A stretch of 64,000 bases of DNA from Paulownia fortunei (Eukaryota; Streptophyta; Magnoliopsida; Lamiales; Paulowniaceae). The stretch is taken from assembly GCA_019321725.1 (NCBI GenBank), contig CM033106.1:30988118-31052117 (forward strand), in the 5' to 3' direction. The translations under genes were made by a program, and so were the position numbers. Shown here in pieces: positions 24,831 through 39,200 of this stretch; within the stretch, counting starts at the first letter, position 1, and the number at the start of each line of letters is the position of its first letter. The notes beneath the pieces were generated by a model. That model made no database searches. It was given only the letters and a program-made list of their open reading frames with translations, and was not told where the DNA came from.

Positions 24831-25201
24831 CGCGGGTCGGGTCGCCTGGCGGGGGCGAAGTAGGGTTTTGGGGGCGTGAATGGATGACCATGGTAGTTAA
24901 AGTTCGGGAAGGGCAGTGTAACAGTTGTTGAAACGGCGTCGTTTGGAAGGACACTTGATTTGGGCTGGACCAGGTATGGAGCTAAATACTCACCGGACTA
25001 CTTAGAGAGCACAACCGATTCAGGCCCTCACCCCAATAACGGACCTTGCGGGTTTGCAAGGCCCAATAACTGGATAAAAATAAATTGTCAGATTATATAT
25101 GTAAAAAAAAAAAAGGAATTTCTTATACTTTCTCTTATTTTTTTATTGGTAATATTGTTTACTACGCTAAATCTTAGATGAATTTCTTAAAAAAAAGAAT
25201 T
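24831..25201. other. DUS3 upstream region
   Basis: About 370 bp before the DUS3 start on the minus strand. The part nearest the gene is GC-rich, the rest AT-rich with an A-run. It should contain the DUS3 promoter and leader. No gene is seen. Confidence 0.5.
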
Positions 25202-25205
25202 AAAA
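25202..25205 (-). terminator. RNA polymerase III T-run after tRNA-Leu
   Basis: The minus strand reads TTTT seven bases after the tRNA 3' end, with a second T-run further on. This is the usual pol III stop signal. Confidence 0.6.
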
Positions 25206-25211
25206 TTAGTT

Positions 25212-25295
25212 TGTCAGAAGTGGGATTTGAACCCACGCCCTCTCACGAGGACCAGAACTTGAGTCTGGCGCCTTAGACCACTCGGCCATCCTGAC
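25212..25295 (-). tRNA. tRNA-Leu, anticodon CAA
   Basis: 84 nt including the discriminator base, without intron. The acceptor arm GTCAGGA pairs with TTCTGAC (one G-U pair), and the discriminator is A as in tRNA-Leu. The A box reads TGGCCGAGTGG and the B box GGTTCAAATCC. The anticodon stem CCAGA/TCTGG encloses CTCAAGT, giving anticodon CAA for the UUG codon. The long variable arm (CCTCGTGAGAGGG region) is the class II hallmark shared by Leu and Ser tRNAs. The gene lacks the encoded CCA, as expected for a nuclear tRNA gene. Confidence 0.97.
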
Positions 25296-26205
25296 AACGA
25301 TTTTAAAATGAAATATTTAATATTTAAGTATTAATCCAATTAATAGAATGTAACCAGCAAGTATTTTACGTTGGGCCATGCTCCTGGTTGACCTAACCTA
25401 ATGTCTTTTGCCTTTTCCCCATATTTCATTATTAAGGCATTTTGCATCACGCTATAATCGCCTAACACTGACTTTGCAAACTCACGTCAACAAAATTTCA
25501 ACTAAGTTTCCTACATGTTTAATTGTCATTGTTGTCGGTTGAGTGGGGTGGGAGAGCATGTTCAAAGGCTAACCTTCAAGACAAACCAATAATTTTATTA
25601 TTCTCACAAGTCCAACGAATCTCAGCTAAAAATCTAAATGCATTGCACTGGGAATAGTGATGCATGAAACTGTTATATAAAAAATCACGGCATAATAATG
25701 CATCTTAATTAAAAGCTGAACAGGTTAAATGAACGATCATAAGAAGATCATATAATAATGAGATATCGAAAACAGAAATTTCAGAAAACGCAGGTTCAAT
25801 AAATTTGGCGGATGTTAAGTAGCATGTAGTTGCCCATCTTAGTGCAAGAAACCAAAATGTAATGTCACCAACAATAGTAACTCAAAACAGATGAAAATTG
25901 AGAACAAATTTGATCCAACAAAACAGTTTCCCTCGACACAATATCTTCCCTAGCGCATAAATTGAAGCTTAAAGACACTATAGTTTGTGTACGACTAACA
26001 GATGGAGATAAACATGCAAGAACAGTAAACATGTAGACTCCGCACCTCAATGTATTGAGTTGAAGGTGCAAAACTAATGAATGAATGCAATTCGGTAAAA
26101 ACTGCGGAAAATATGAAGATCGAACAAATTGTAAGGCATAGTAGCCTTTGATGCCACCATGCCATCAAAAGCTATTGCTTTAATTCAAGTGTACGCCACC
26201 AACAG
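25296..26205. other. Intergenic region between tRNA-Leu and the bZIP gene
   Basis: About 900 bp. The part adjoining 26205 should be the bZIP 3' UTR on the minus strand. An open frame at 25865-26071 (minus) has no recognisable domain. Nothing else is seen. Confidence 0.5.
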
Positions 26206-29738
<3,533 letters not shown>

Positions 29739-32700
29739 TTCTTCAATTTCAACACTCTTCTACTTATTTATATCCTGTTTTGGATGAGATTCAATTCAGA
29801 CAACCTGAATAGCAAATCAAAAAATCATCACAATTCCACACTACACGCAATCATCTTAATCAAAACTGTAACAATTCAAGCCACAAACTAACCAATCAAC
29901 AAAATGAGATGCGCATACAAGAACATGCTGATTAACAAATTATTGCTAAACAATGCAATTAAAAATTTCAGCAAAAGGCGCAAAAACTAAATAAATAAGC
30001 ACTTTCCCACAAGTGTTACCCGACCATTTCTTACGAGCTGCGCAAGTTAGCGACAGCTTATCCGCCACATTTAGGGGCGAAGTGTAGCCACTGCGTGTCT
30101 TTGTTATACAACAATCTCTGTACGTATATTTTCTCTCTCTACAAGCAATTTCTGTTTCTCTCTCTACAAATGTGGACGACGACTGGTATGACTATTTACA
30201 CGGACTTCATGACTACTGCTTACACTACTGCTGCTTTTACTCGCGAGAACGCGTGAATTTAATATGAATTTCAATTTCATTTGTACCGAATTTGCATTTC
30301 ACGAGCATTTCAATTTCATTCCGACCGCATTTCGCTAATCATTTTTTTGGTTTTCCTCTATCACCGCAGCTTATGGTGCGATAAATCTCTCTCGGTCTAA
30401 AATATTTTTTGTCCGAAAAAGGGTTTACAATCTCTTCTCACGCGCGTGCAATGCAAGCGCATTTTATTTTCTTTTGTTCCCAATTTTTCCTCTTTTTAAA
30501 ATCTTTTCCTCAAAAATAGATTTTTTAAAGATATGAAAACACAGGGGAAATAGTTCAAATCTTTGGTTTCTCTGTTAACTCTCAATTGAACTTATGCATA
30601 TCATAAAATCAAATCAAAACAAGAACTGCAATAAAAAGCAAAATTTGTGTTGAAATAATTGAATTTAAATTTTAATAATCGCAAGAAATTAGCAAGTGGG
30701 AAAAAAAAAGTAGCATGTATAAACAATCTTTCATTTTGATAGTAACCATATAAATAATATTTTTTCTGTTGAAATAGGGTAATTAAACCAATCCATACGG
30801 CTCTATTCATAAAACCCTATAAATATGATAAAGAAATGAAATATTGTAAATTGATCCAAAAACTAACCAATAATAGCAATGCAATTTAATTAATAAATAT
30901 CTTTTTTAGAAGCATGTATTCGGTCATGCTAAATAATTATTACATAAATACACATAAATAAATTCACATGCATCGCTAGTTTTCAAACCCATAACAACTT
31001 TTACAAATGTAAATATTTTTCACTTGCTAAGAATTTATCAAACCTAAATACAATGAAATCATAACATGTGTGGTAAATATAACAAATAAACTTACACTTT
31101 GATTAGCTTGAATCTTGAACTTGTTATCTCTTGGCTTAGATGATTTACCATTCATCTTTGCTGGAATTTTTCTTTTTTTCATAACTAAAGACATGAATAT
31201 TTCTTGTGGTTTGATTCTGTAGAAGAAATTTACACCAATAAGCTTTCCCTTATATAATGTGAGTTGTGTCTACATTTTGGATATTATTTGAAAGTTGTGG
31301 GCCAATTTGTAATAACATGAAATTGATACAAGGGATAAGAACATAGTTAATGCAGTTCCAATGTTTAGGTAAGCACATAATTTTATTTGGATTTAGATAC
31401 TAAAAATGACTCACATTGCTGTTCATGTTAATGATTATTTGTTCATGATTAGGTGTATTACTTGATTTGTTGTGCTTTTGGATTAAGACTAATTAAATTA
31501 GATTCCTTAGCTTCTGATGAGTAATAATTAGGTTTTAACAGTTTTTACTTACCATAATCATACACAGTTCATCAAGTAAATCATTTGATGTTTGGAAATT
31601 CTTATATCAATGGTAAGGTTATAGCTATTCTTGTTTCTAGAAGATCAATTAAATAGAACATTATATCGATATTATTTTTTTTCCTAAATATTAAAAATTT
31701 TGATTATACAATTATCGTACTAAAAATTTAATATGATTTATATTACATCGATATAAAGATAATTTAAAATTGTTCCGTACAGATGATCATGCTTCTTATT
31801 TATTACTATCAATAAACAGTTTTGTCGTATTTCAAACGCTTCATTCATTATATATTTTATTTTTCAATGCGTCAAATTTAAAACGCATCTAATTACAACC
31901 GACAAATCTTTTTTAAAATTCATTAAATGGGTCAACATTTGTAATAGTGTTGCATGGAATATTAATAGTTAAAAAAAAGAAAAAAATATTTGATTATAAT
32001 TATTTTGTAATTGTCATTGAACTATACCTTAAAAAAAAAAAAGAAAATAAAATAAAAGGATACCAATTTGTGATAAAAATTGCCTATCATATATAGAGGT
32101 CAGGACTAAGAACTGCTAATATGAGTTGGCTTGAATTTGGGCTTATATCTACTATTGCCTTTTAACAATTAACATGGCCCTTTAAATAACTGATTCATCT
32201 TCTACATTATCTACATGAATTTAAGGTATTGAAATGGTTAGGAGTTAGGACACCAAATTCATTTATCTCCCACTCACTGATTCATTGTAACAACAATTTA
32301 TAATACATCATAAAATAAATAATAAAATATTATTTTCCAGAAGCACATGCAATCAAATCATCCATAAACTTCAATATCATCGAAGGTTAATTATTTAATA
32401 CTACAAAATTTTATTATGACCAACATTATATACTATCGGTTTATCTTCACTTCTTCCAAAATTTTGGTAAGAAGTAATTGAAATTAAATAATTTATTTAT
32501 ATTTAAATGAAACTGTATTTTAAAAATTAAAAAATATGGAATCGTGTCCCACAATACATCAATATTGGGGTGGGGGTGGAAACTAGGCCAAATGGATATG
32601 GAAAATTTGGTCCGCATCCACGAGAGAGTAGTAGTATTCAACTAAAAGAAGCAGACAAAATGCAGGCATTGAGCAATAACTTTGATTTAGACAACTCTCC

Positions 32701-33822
32701 CTTTCTTCATCCTAACGTGTTGATGTGCTTTTCTGCTGAAAAGAGAAATTTTGGCAAATTTTAGATAGTGGATAATGGCCTTCAAATAGGGTCACCTCAT
32801 CGCCATGTCTAGTTTTAGGATGGCTTTAAGAAATTATTATAAAAACATTAGGTTTAATTCGTGTTAATGTGTCTCACGTAACTGCATGTGAACCCACAAA
32901 CGATGTTTCTTAATTGTGACATAATAATAGAAGTGTGATATGGAATTTTAGGTATTTTATTAGGATTTTTCGATAGTTATTAGAGTTTGTGGTGAGACTT
33001 TTAAAATTGGTGCTAAAATTAAATGCTTAAATTATCAATAAAATATTTTGTGTGGCGTGCAAGTGTGATATGTAATATAAAGTATAAATTGAGTTTTGGG
33101 GAGAGCGAGTAATGTTCAGGATTTATTACCTGAAAAGGTTAATGATAAATAGTGAACAGAAGCAAATTTATAAAATAAACTATAAATAAGATGCTCATAA
33201 TTTGATTGAATCAATACTGTTTTTGGCATCTAATTCTAGAATCGAACTGGCCAAAGTAGTAATCAGACCTGATTGTATATATTGAACACAGTCTGAAACA
33301 CAAACTACACAGATTTTATTTTTTTCAAACATTTGCAATGCTGCTTCCATCACTCTTAAAGAAGCATCGGTGGTCGGTTTTTACTGCAAAATAAAAAGAT
33401 TGGGCCTTCAATCTTTTCAAAAGTTGTTAGACCCCTAAGCGGTAAAGAATTGCTCATACCAACCTCCCTCCTCCCATCTAATCTGCCGCACCACCACCTC
33501 CTCCCCCCTACCTCCCCCCCCCCCCCCCGAAAAAAAAAGAAAAAAAGAAAACGACCCTTCCCAAGAAAAATAAAAAAGAAAAGAAAATAACAAAAAGGGA
33601 AAAAATATATTGAAAAACCAATGCTAAATCTTTTGTAGCCAAATTGCTATATTTACCAATCTAAATAGAATACGAATTTCCGGCCTCAGAGCTAGCATTT
33701 AATCAAGGCACAGAGGTTGGATGCCTTGTGAATTCATCTAATGATGCAGTACGTATCATTTTATGATCTCACGCACCAACTGCACTCCAAGGTAAAATAT
33801 AGATTATTCGGGATATATGAAA
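29739..33822. other. Gene-poor region upstream of the bZIP gene
   Basis: The first 600 bp (29739-30450) are less AT-rich and contain CT-rich and CGCG-containing stretches, as expected of the bZIP 5' UTR and promoter. A possible 3' splice site (TATTCAG on the minus strand near 29803) suggests a leader intron, not proven. The rest is AT-rich. Open frames such as 30601-30810, 32447-32641 and 32570-32764 carry no recognisable domain. A C-run is listed separately. Confidence 0.5.
33514..33528. repeat. Poly-C run followed by A-rich tract
   Basis: Fifteen C residues followed directly by an A/G-rich stretch with long A runs (33531-33605). Length is uncertain because homopolymers are error-prone in sequencing. 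Confidence 0.8.
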
Positions 33823-34608
33823 TTACTTGATAGTAACATAGCAATTTCTTGAAATCTATGGAATTGACAAGTCATGGCCAGTTATCTGCTAAAAACGCTT
33901 CCACTTATCTTCGACCACCCATTCGTGCATGCCTCTTGTTAGGAATTTATGGTAGAGGGTATTCTGATAGCGAGGTGGTGCAATAAGACCCCTATTTCCC
34001 CACTTGTAACATTGCCAGGATACTCCAGTGCACGAACAAACTGGTACTGGTAAATTTACCATCAAATTGTATTAGGTCAATAGAACCAAAATTCTGAGCA
34101 TCTCACTCAGCCTTCCGACCCATCTGTCATGACATTCCGATTCAAATCCTTACCTATTTTCTTCACTTTGCTCGTTGATTTAGTTGGCTTTGTTGTAACA
34201 TTCTTGTTTACTTTGGTCCTTTATCACTTGATCTGACTTAGCAGCTTCGGATGAAATGGCTGATATTGGAAATGCATAGATAATACACCTTTTTCCTAAA
34301 CTACGAACATATTTAACACTGTTGGAATGGTGGTTTATAAGAATGGTTAGAGCACTTCAATCCGCATGCACCACCACCTAATAAAGTATTCATGGTACTC
34401 TTTTGAAATTGTAGGGCAGCAATGACATTGTTACATTCTCTTAGGGCATTGTCTCGATCAACAATTGTTGCATCTCGCTGCCGGATTGCAACATCTCTTT
34501 CATCTAATGCAGCTTTCGGGCTCTATCATGTTATAGAATAGCTGCATTCCTTTCATCACATAGCCTGTTGATCTTTGTATTCACATGGAAAGTATTATGT
34601 TCCTTCAT
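33823..34608 (-). pseudogene. Broken BBR/BPC (BASIC PENTACYSTEINE) gene copy
   Basis: Read on the minus strand from an ATG at 34606-34608, successive frames give pieces of a group II BPC protein (BPC4/6 type) in the right order. They are KEHNTFHVNTKI, the coiled-coil AALDERDVAIRQRDATIVDR followed by DNALRE, then KPTKSTSKVKKIGKDLNRNV, then CSCTGVSWQCYKWGN from the cysteine DNA-binding domain, then SLSEYPLP and IPNKRHARMGGRR, and finally GHDLS and YVTIK followed by the family's terminal stop at 33823-33825. Stop codons and frame changes interrupt it at several points: a stop within the coiled coil, a region of stops before the CSCTG block, stops inside the NKRHARMGG block, and a frameshift before GHDLS. 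Full-length functional BPC proteins bind GAGA repeats in the nucleus. No poly-A tail marks it as a retrocopy, so the origin is open. Confidence 0.9.
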
Positions 34609-36257
34609 TTAAAAATGTGTTGAATTAATTATTTTATGAGAATGAGAATATAATGATAATTATTGATGTGAATGTCTTTTTATGAGGATTTATTTGATTG
34701 GTTGATATGTTAGATTTTTTTTTATAAAATTTGTTTGTTTATTAACTCTTATAGATATTTTATTGATAATTGTGATTATGTCATTCATATACATGCATAT
34801 ATACATATATATATATGTGCAGTATTTAGAAGTGATTAATTATTTGTTTATTCAATAATTCATTTATTAGATAGGTATGTATATGTAATAGTAAATCATC
34901 TGTTTATTTAGCATGTTGATTGTTTATATGTACAACTATTTATTTATTTCTCTATTTTTAAGTAATTTATATATATATGTTTATTTGGTTGTTTTTTTTC
35001 ATTATTTGATTGTTTTTTTATTGATACGCAATTTTACATATATATACACATTTATGTAATATATGCACTCACATGCAATGTTTTCATAATCGAACCGGTG
35101 ATCAAACCGGTTTTGTTAAAATTAGCGGTTCAATCGGTCGGACCGGTTTAATAAAAATTAATTATATTTTTTTATATAAAATGATAATATAATAGATTAA
35201 TTGTTATATAATACATTTTAAATGTAAAAATAAATAAATAGTTACATAAAAACACATATAACAAAACATAAAATTCAAATAATCACATAAATATAATAAA
35301 TATCAAATTTAAACTTTTATAAAAATTAAAAAAAAAATTAAAAAAAACATAAAAATCGGTCAAAACCGGTTTGACCGATTGTTGACCGATTTTAACCGGT
35401 CAAAACGATTTTTTAGCAAAATTGGACCGGACAGACTTCCGGTTCCCGTTGAACCAGCCGGTCCAGTCCGATTTTGAAAACACTGCTCACATGTGTGCTT
35501 TTGTACTAAATGTGTATGCATATATATGATTTTTCTTACAATTTGTTTTATGACATGTATATCACTATAATGCAAAATAACTAGAGTAAAAAATTATAAT
35601 TATACATGTATGACATTATAATTTCCATTGGCTTTGAAATTTTCTAGATGTTGAATCTACAACATTTATGAAAATATACGAGAATCTTTTTATTGTAAGA
35701 ATTTTTTCATTAAATAGAATGTATGTTAGAATATTATATTTTCATGTATGTACTTTATCGTGTGTGTGTGTCTATCTTTATTAATAAAGGTAAAATCCCA
35801 ATGAAATTAGAATATTTTTTTGAATAGATATTTAATTATGAATCACATAGTAAAATAATATACATAATAAATACAAATTAAAATAAAGAATTCAAAATGA
35901 TCGTAAGAACCCAAATTCATATTCATCTGCGATTATTTAGTTTATGTCCACATTATCGTGGGCTCGGCCAACTTTCCCATCAGCCCAACCACCCTAATAG
36001 TTAATTCAAGCGCTCACCGATTCACGTTTTCTCAATTCCCCCATTAAATCGTAACTTTCGAAGGATTGCTCCTATATTGCGACTTCAGTTCTAAAAACCC
36101 TGCCCTAACCCTTGCGGCATCTTTCGGTCGATGTCCCTCCTCTCTGTTTTACTTCGAAATTGCAGAGAGCGCGGGCTGGTTCTGGCTCTTCTAGGGTTTC
36201 AAATTTCAATCTCTCTCTATCTTTTCTACTCCTGTACTGTGAATTCAAGCGTCTGCA
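34609..36257. other. Region between the BPC pseudogene and NUP205
   Basis: AT-rich except for the hAT-type MITE listed separately and the last 250 bp, which should hold the NUP205 promoter and 5' UTR. Short open frames at 36105-36408 overlap the NUP205 leader and first exon in wrong frames. I see no further gene. Confidence 0.5.
35076..35485. mobile_element. hAT-type MITE, 410 bp
   Basis: The left end reads CAATGTTTTCATAATCGAAC and the reverse-complemented right end CAGTGTTTTCAAAATCGGAC. A perfect 8-bp target duplication, CTCACATG, flanks it at 35068-35075 and 35486-35493, the length expected for the hAT superfamily. Many copies of ACCGGT or AACCGG lie near both ends, like the subterminal transposase-binding repeats of hAT elements, and the middle is AT-rich. 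It has no coding capacity, so any movement needed a transposase from elsewhere. Confidence 0.92.
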
Positions 36258-39200
36258 ATGGCGACAACAGCAACGACAAACGCCACCGAGCAATCTTCCA
36301 ACGCTGCAAAAACAGTTGACGCCTCCCTCTGGTGGGAACCGTTCAATGCCTTTCTCACCGAACTTGAAAATGCTTCCGTCTCCTCCGAAATCCCCGAGAC
36401 TCTGGTAAAGACTCTGGAAAAAAAAAACTAATGTGGAATCGCGAGTGTGAGTGTTGAAATTTTGCTAGTGCTGTGTGATTGCATGAATTTGTTTCAAGAA
36501 AAGAAAAATTCAAAACGGTAATGTGAAATCGCATGGACATGTATTCTTTATGGTGATAATCTTGATGAGTTGTGTGATTGTGGATGTACTTCAGGAGAAA
36601 AAGTTGAAGGTTAATCACGCTTGGTTTCTGGACTCCATTTCGCAATTCAGGTCGCCGAATCAGAAATCAAGGGAAGCATTGGATTCACCCTGGGTCAAGA
36701 TAGGTTCGCATGAGTTGAATGTACAGCCTGAATTGAAAGACGCCGCTCTCAAGATTAGTTCTATCTTGGTAAAGTTTATTTACGCTCTGTAACAGTATTT
36801 TCTCAGTTAGTTTTTGCGTCATGGGCTTTTATGACTTCCATGTAAATTGGAGTGCTGGTTGAATTACTTGATACTGTTTTAATTGTTGAGACAATGAAAT
36901 AGCTTGCATACTTGTCAGTGTTTAGATGAGGTGCAATCATATATCCTTGTTCAAAGATCACTGGAGCGCAATAATGCAGCAGTCAATGATATACATCCGA
37001 ATATTCTGAATTTGGTTAGTATGTTTTCTTCTTCTTATCTATTATAATTCAGGTTATTAGTCTCTACTTACAAAACTTTTAGTCCCCACCCTTACAGCTT
37101 CTGAACCATATAATTGTTATTACTTACCTTTTGGGAATAGTTTTCACACCGCCTCATGAATGATGTATGCCAGTTATGAGGAAATAATAGTTAATAACAG
37201 AAGAATGGTTTGTACGACCTGCTTAACTAACTTTCTGTAACTGTATTAGCTTGTGAAAGAAAATCTGGAAGCATGTAATGCACAGATGCGCCTTTTCAAT
37301 TCGTGAACGTCATGGCGCAACAAATTGTCTGCAGAACCACTGGGTGTGTTTGTTGTTACTAGAGTAGGGCATATCAAGGTGGCTACAGTAGGGTATCTTT
37401 GCTAGACATGCAACATAGACAGAAAGAATTGGTCATTTGGTTTTATATCTGAGTTTATCCAACTTTATGTTTCATCTTACTCTGATTTTACAACCCTTTA
37501 ATTTTATTAATATATCTTTGATCTTTCGATAAAGCATAGATTTAGAGATAGTCATTTATGATCTGCTATATTTTCTGTTGGAAACTTGAGGTTGTTGAAC
37601 TGCAAAAGTGATTAGTTATTTATTAGTTTTATCTTGGAATCCTTCTAGGTTGAAAAACAATTTACATTCTAATATTTTACTCTATTTTCAGTCCTTTTGC
37701 TTGTTCTCTGTCATTTTTACTTCCTCTTTTTTATTTTTTTATTTTCAGGTTATGCTTGAGTACTACATTGAACGGCAATGCTTGTTGAAGTGTACAAGGC
37801 AGATCCTTATGCATGCCTGTATGTATTTCTTCCTTTGGTTTCATGTTATTTTGATGTCACCGCTAGACATACATTCATGCATATAGAAAACACACCACAT
37901 ACACAATTGGACGTACATATGGTATGGCACTCTGCTATGTCAACTTGGGTAGAATTAGTGACTGTGTGGATGATTGTTTTGTTTTTTGGTTAAGTGGAAT
38001 GTATCTATATGTTGGAAAATCATTTAATTTTTGCATCCAAAAACCTTAAATAGCTCTTCTATCTTATTTTTCATACTTTTCATGACTTAAATTTGTGTGA
38101 ACTAACAGTCAACAGTTACAAAGTGATTCATTAGCTTGACTATTTTGATAGCATATTTGTTAGGCATAATTTAATGAACAAGAAATATGTACTCTTCTTT
38201 GTTATGTTCATAACTTAATGAGGTTTTAACTTATGTTAATAAATGAGACGGATTTATTCCATTCACATGGCTCTAGATTTTGATGAAGGATAAGAAATGA
38301 ATTTTACAATTGCTCCATAGCTGTATTCATGCTAATGTATCTAACGTTTTATTTGCAGCAATGCACTTCAGATGTAGTAATGCTTGTAGACTTTTAGGTT
38401 TTGTTTACAATCATTGCATAATAATTTGTAGAAATGTTACATACAGATTTTACTCCTATCGTATTTCTAACGGTTAGTAGATGAAAAGAATGGTGAAGAC
38501 TAAGGTATAGTTTTTTACAATTAGTAGACTCTGTGTGGAACTTTGAAGTACAGATATTGACAATAGCAGACTCTATTTGGAACTTGATGGGTTCAAATAT
38601 TTTGAACTGTCCATGATAGATGATGATGCTGCAAACGATGTGTTTGTATTATGGAGATTGAGAGAATCTAGCAGCTATGTCCTTTGGTGTTTTATCTTTA
38701 TTTTTGTTTCATTTTACAAAGAAACATGGTTCATATTTATTTTGGTTATATAATCATCTTGCCCTTCTCGTGATGCAAATATTTTTGGTGTAGTATATTT
38801 TGGATCTCAATCAGAAGGAGGTTCTGCTGTATTGGAGGAGGCACAAAGGTTAATTTCTGATGGACTTGACTGTAAATTACTTTCTATCTTCCAGGACCTT
38901 TTGTCGTCCAACTACCCCGAGCAGATGGTAAGTTCAATTGTTACATTCAAATATCTGTACCCAAATATGTCTGCCCTCATTTTAACATTTGATTTTCGGA
39001 TTCTCAGTATTCATATATGAATTATTTATTTTTGTATGTGTCAGCATTCTAAATGGGACATGCATCTGACGGCATTTTTTGCAGGATGTTGACATCTACA
39101 CTTTATGGGCTGAGGAGACACTTATAGAGGACAACTTAATCCTTGATATTCTTTTCCTTGTCTATTATGAGTCGTATTGTACTTGTGATGCCAAATGCTG

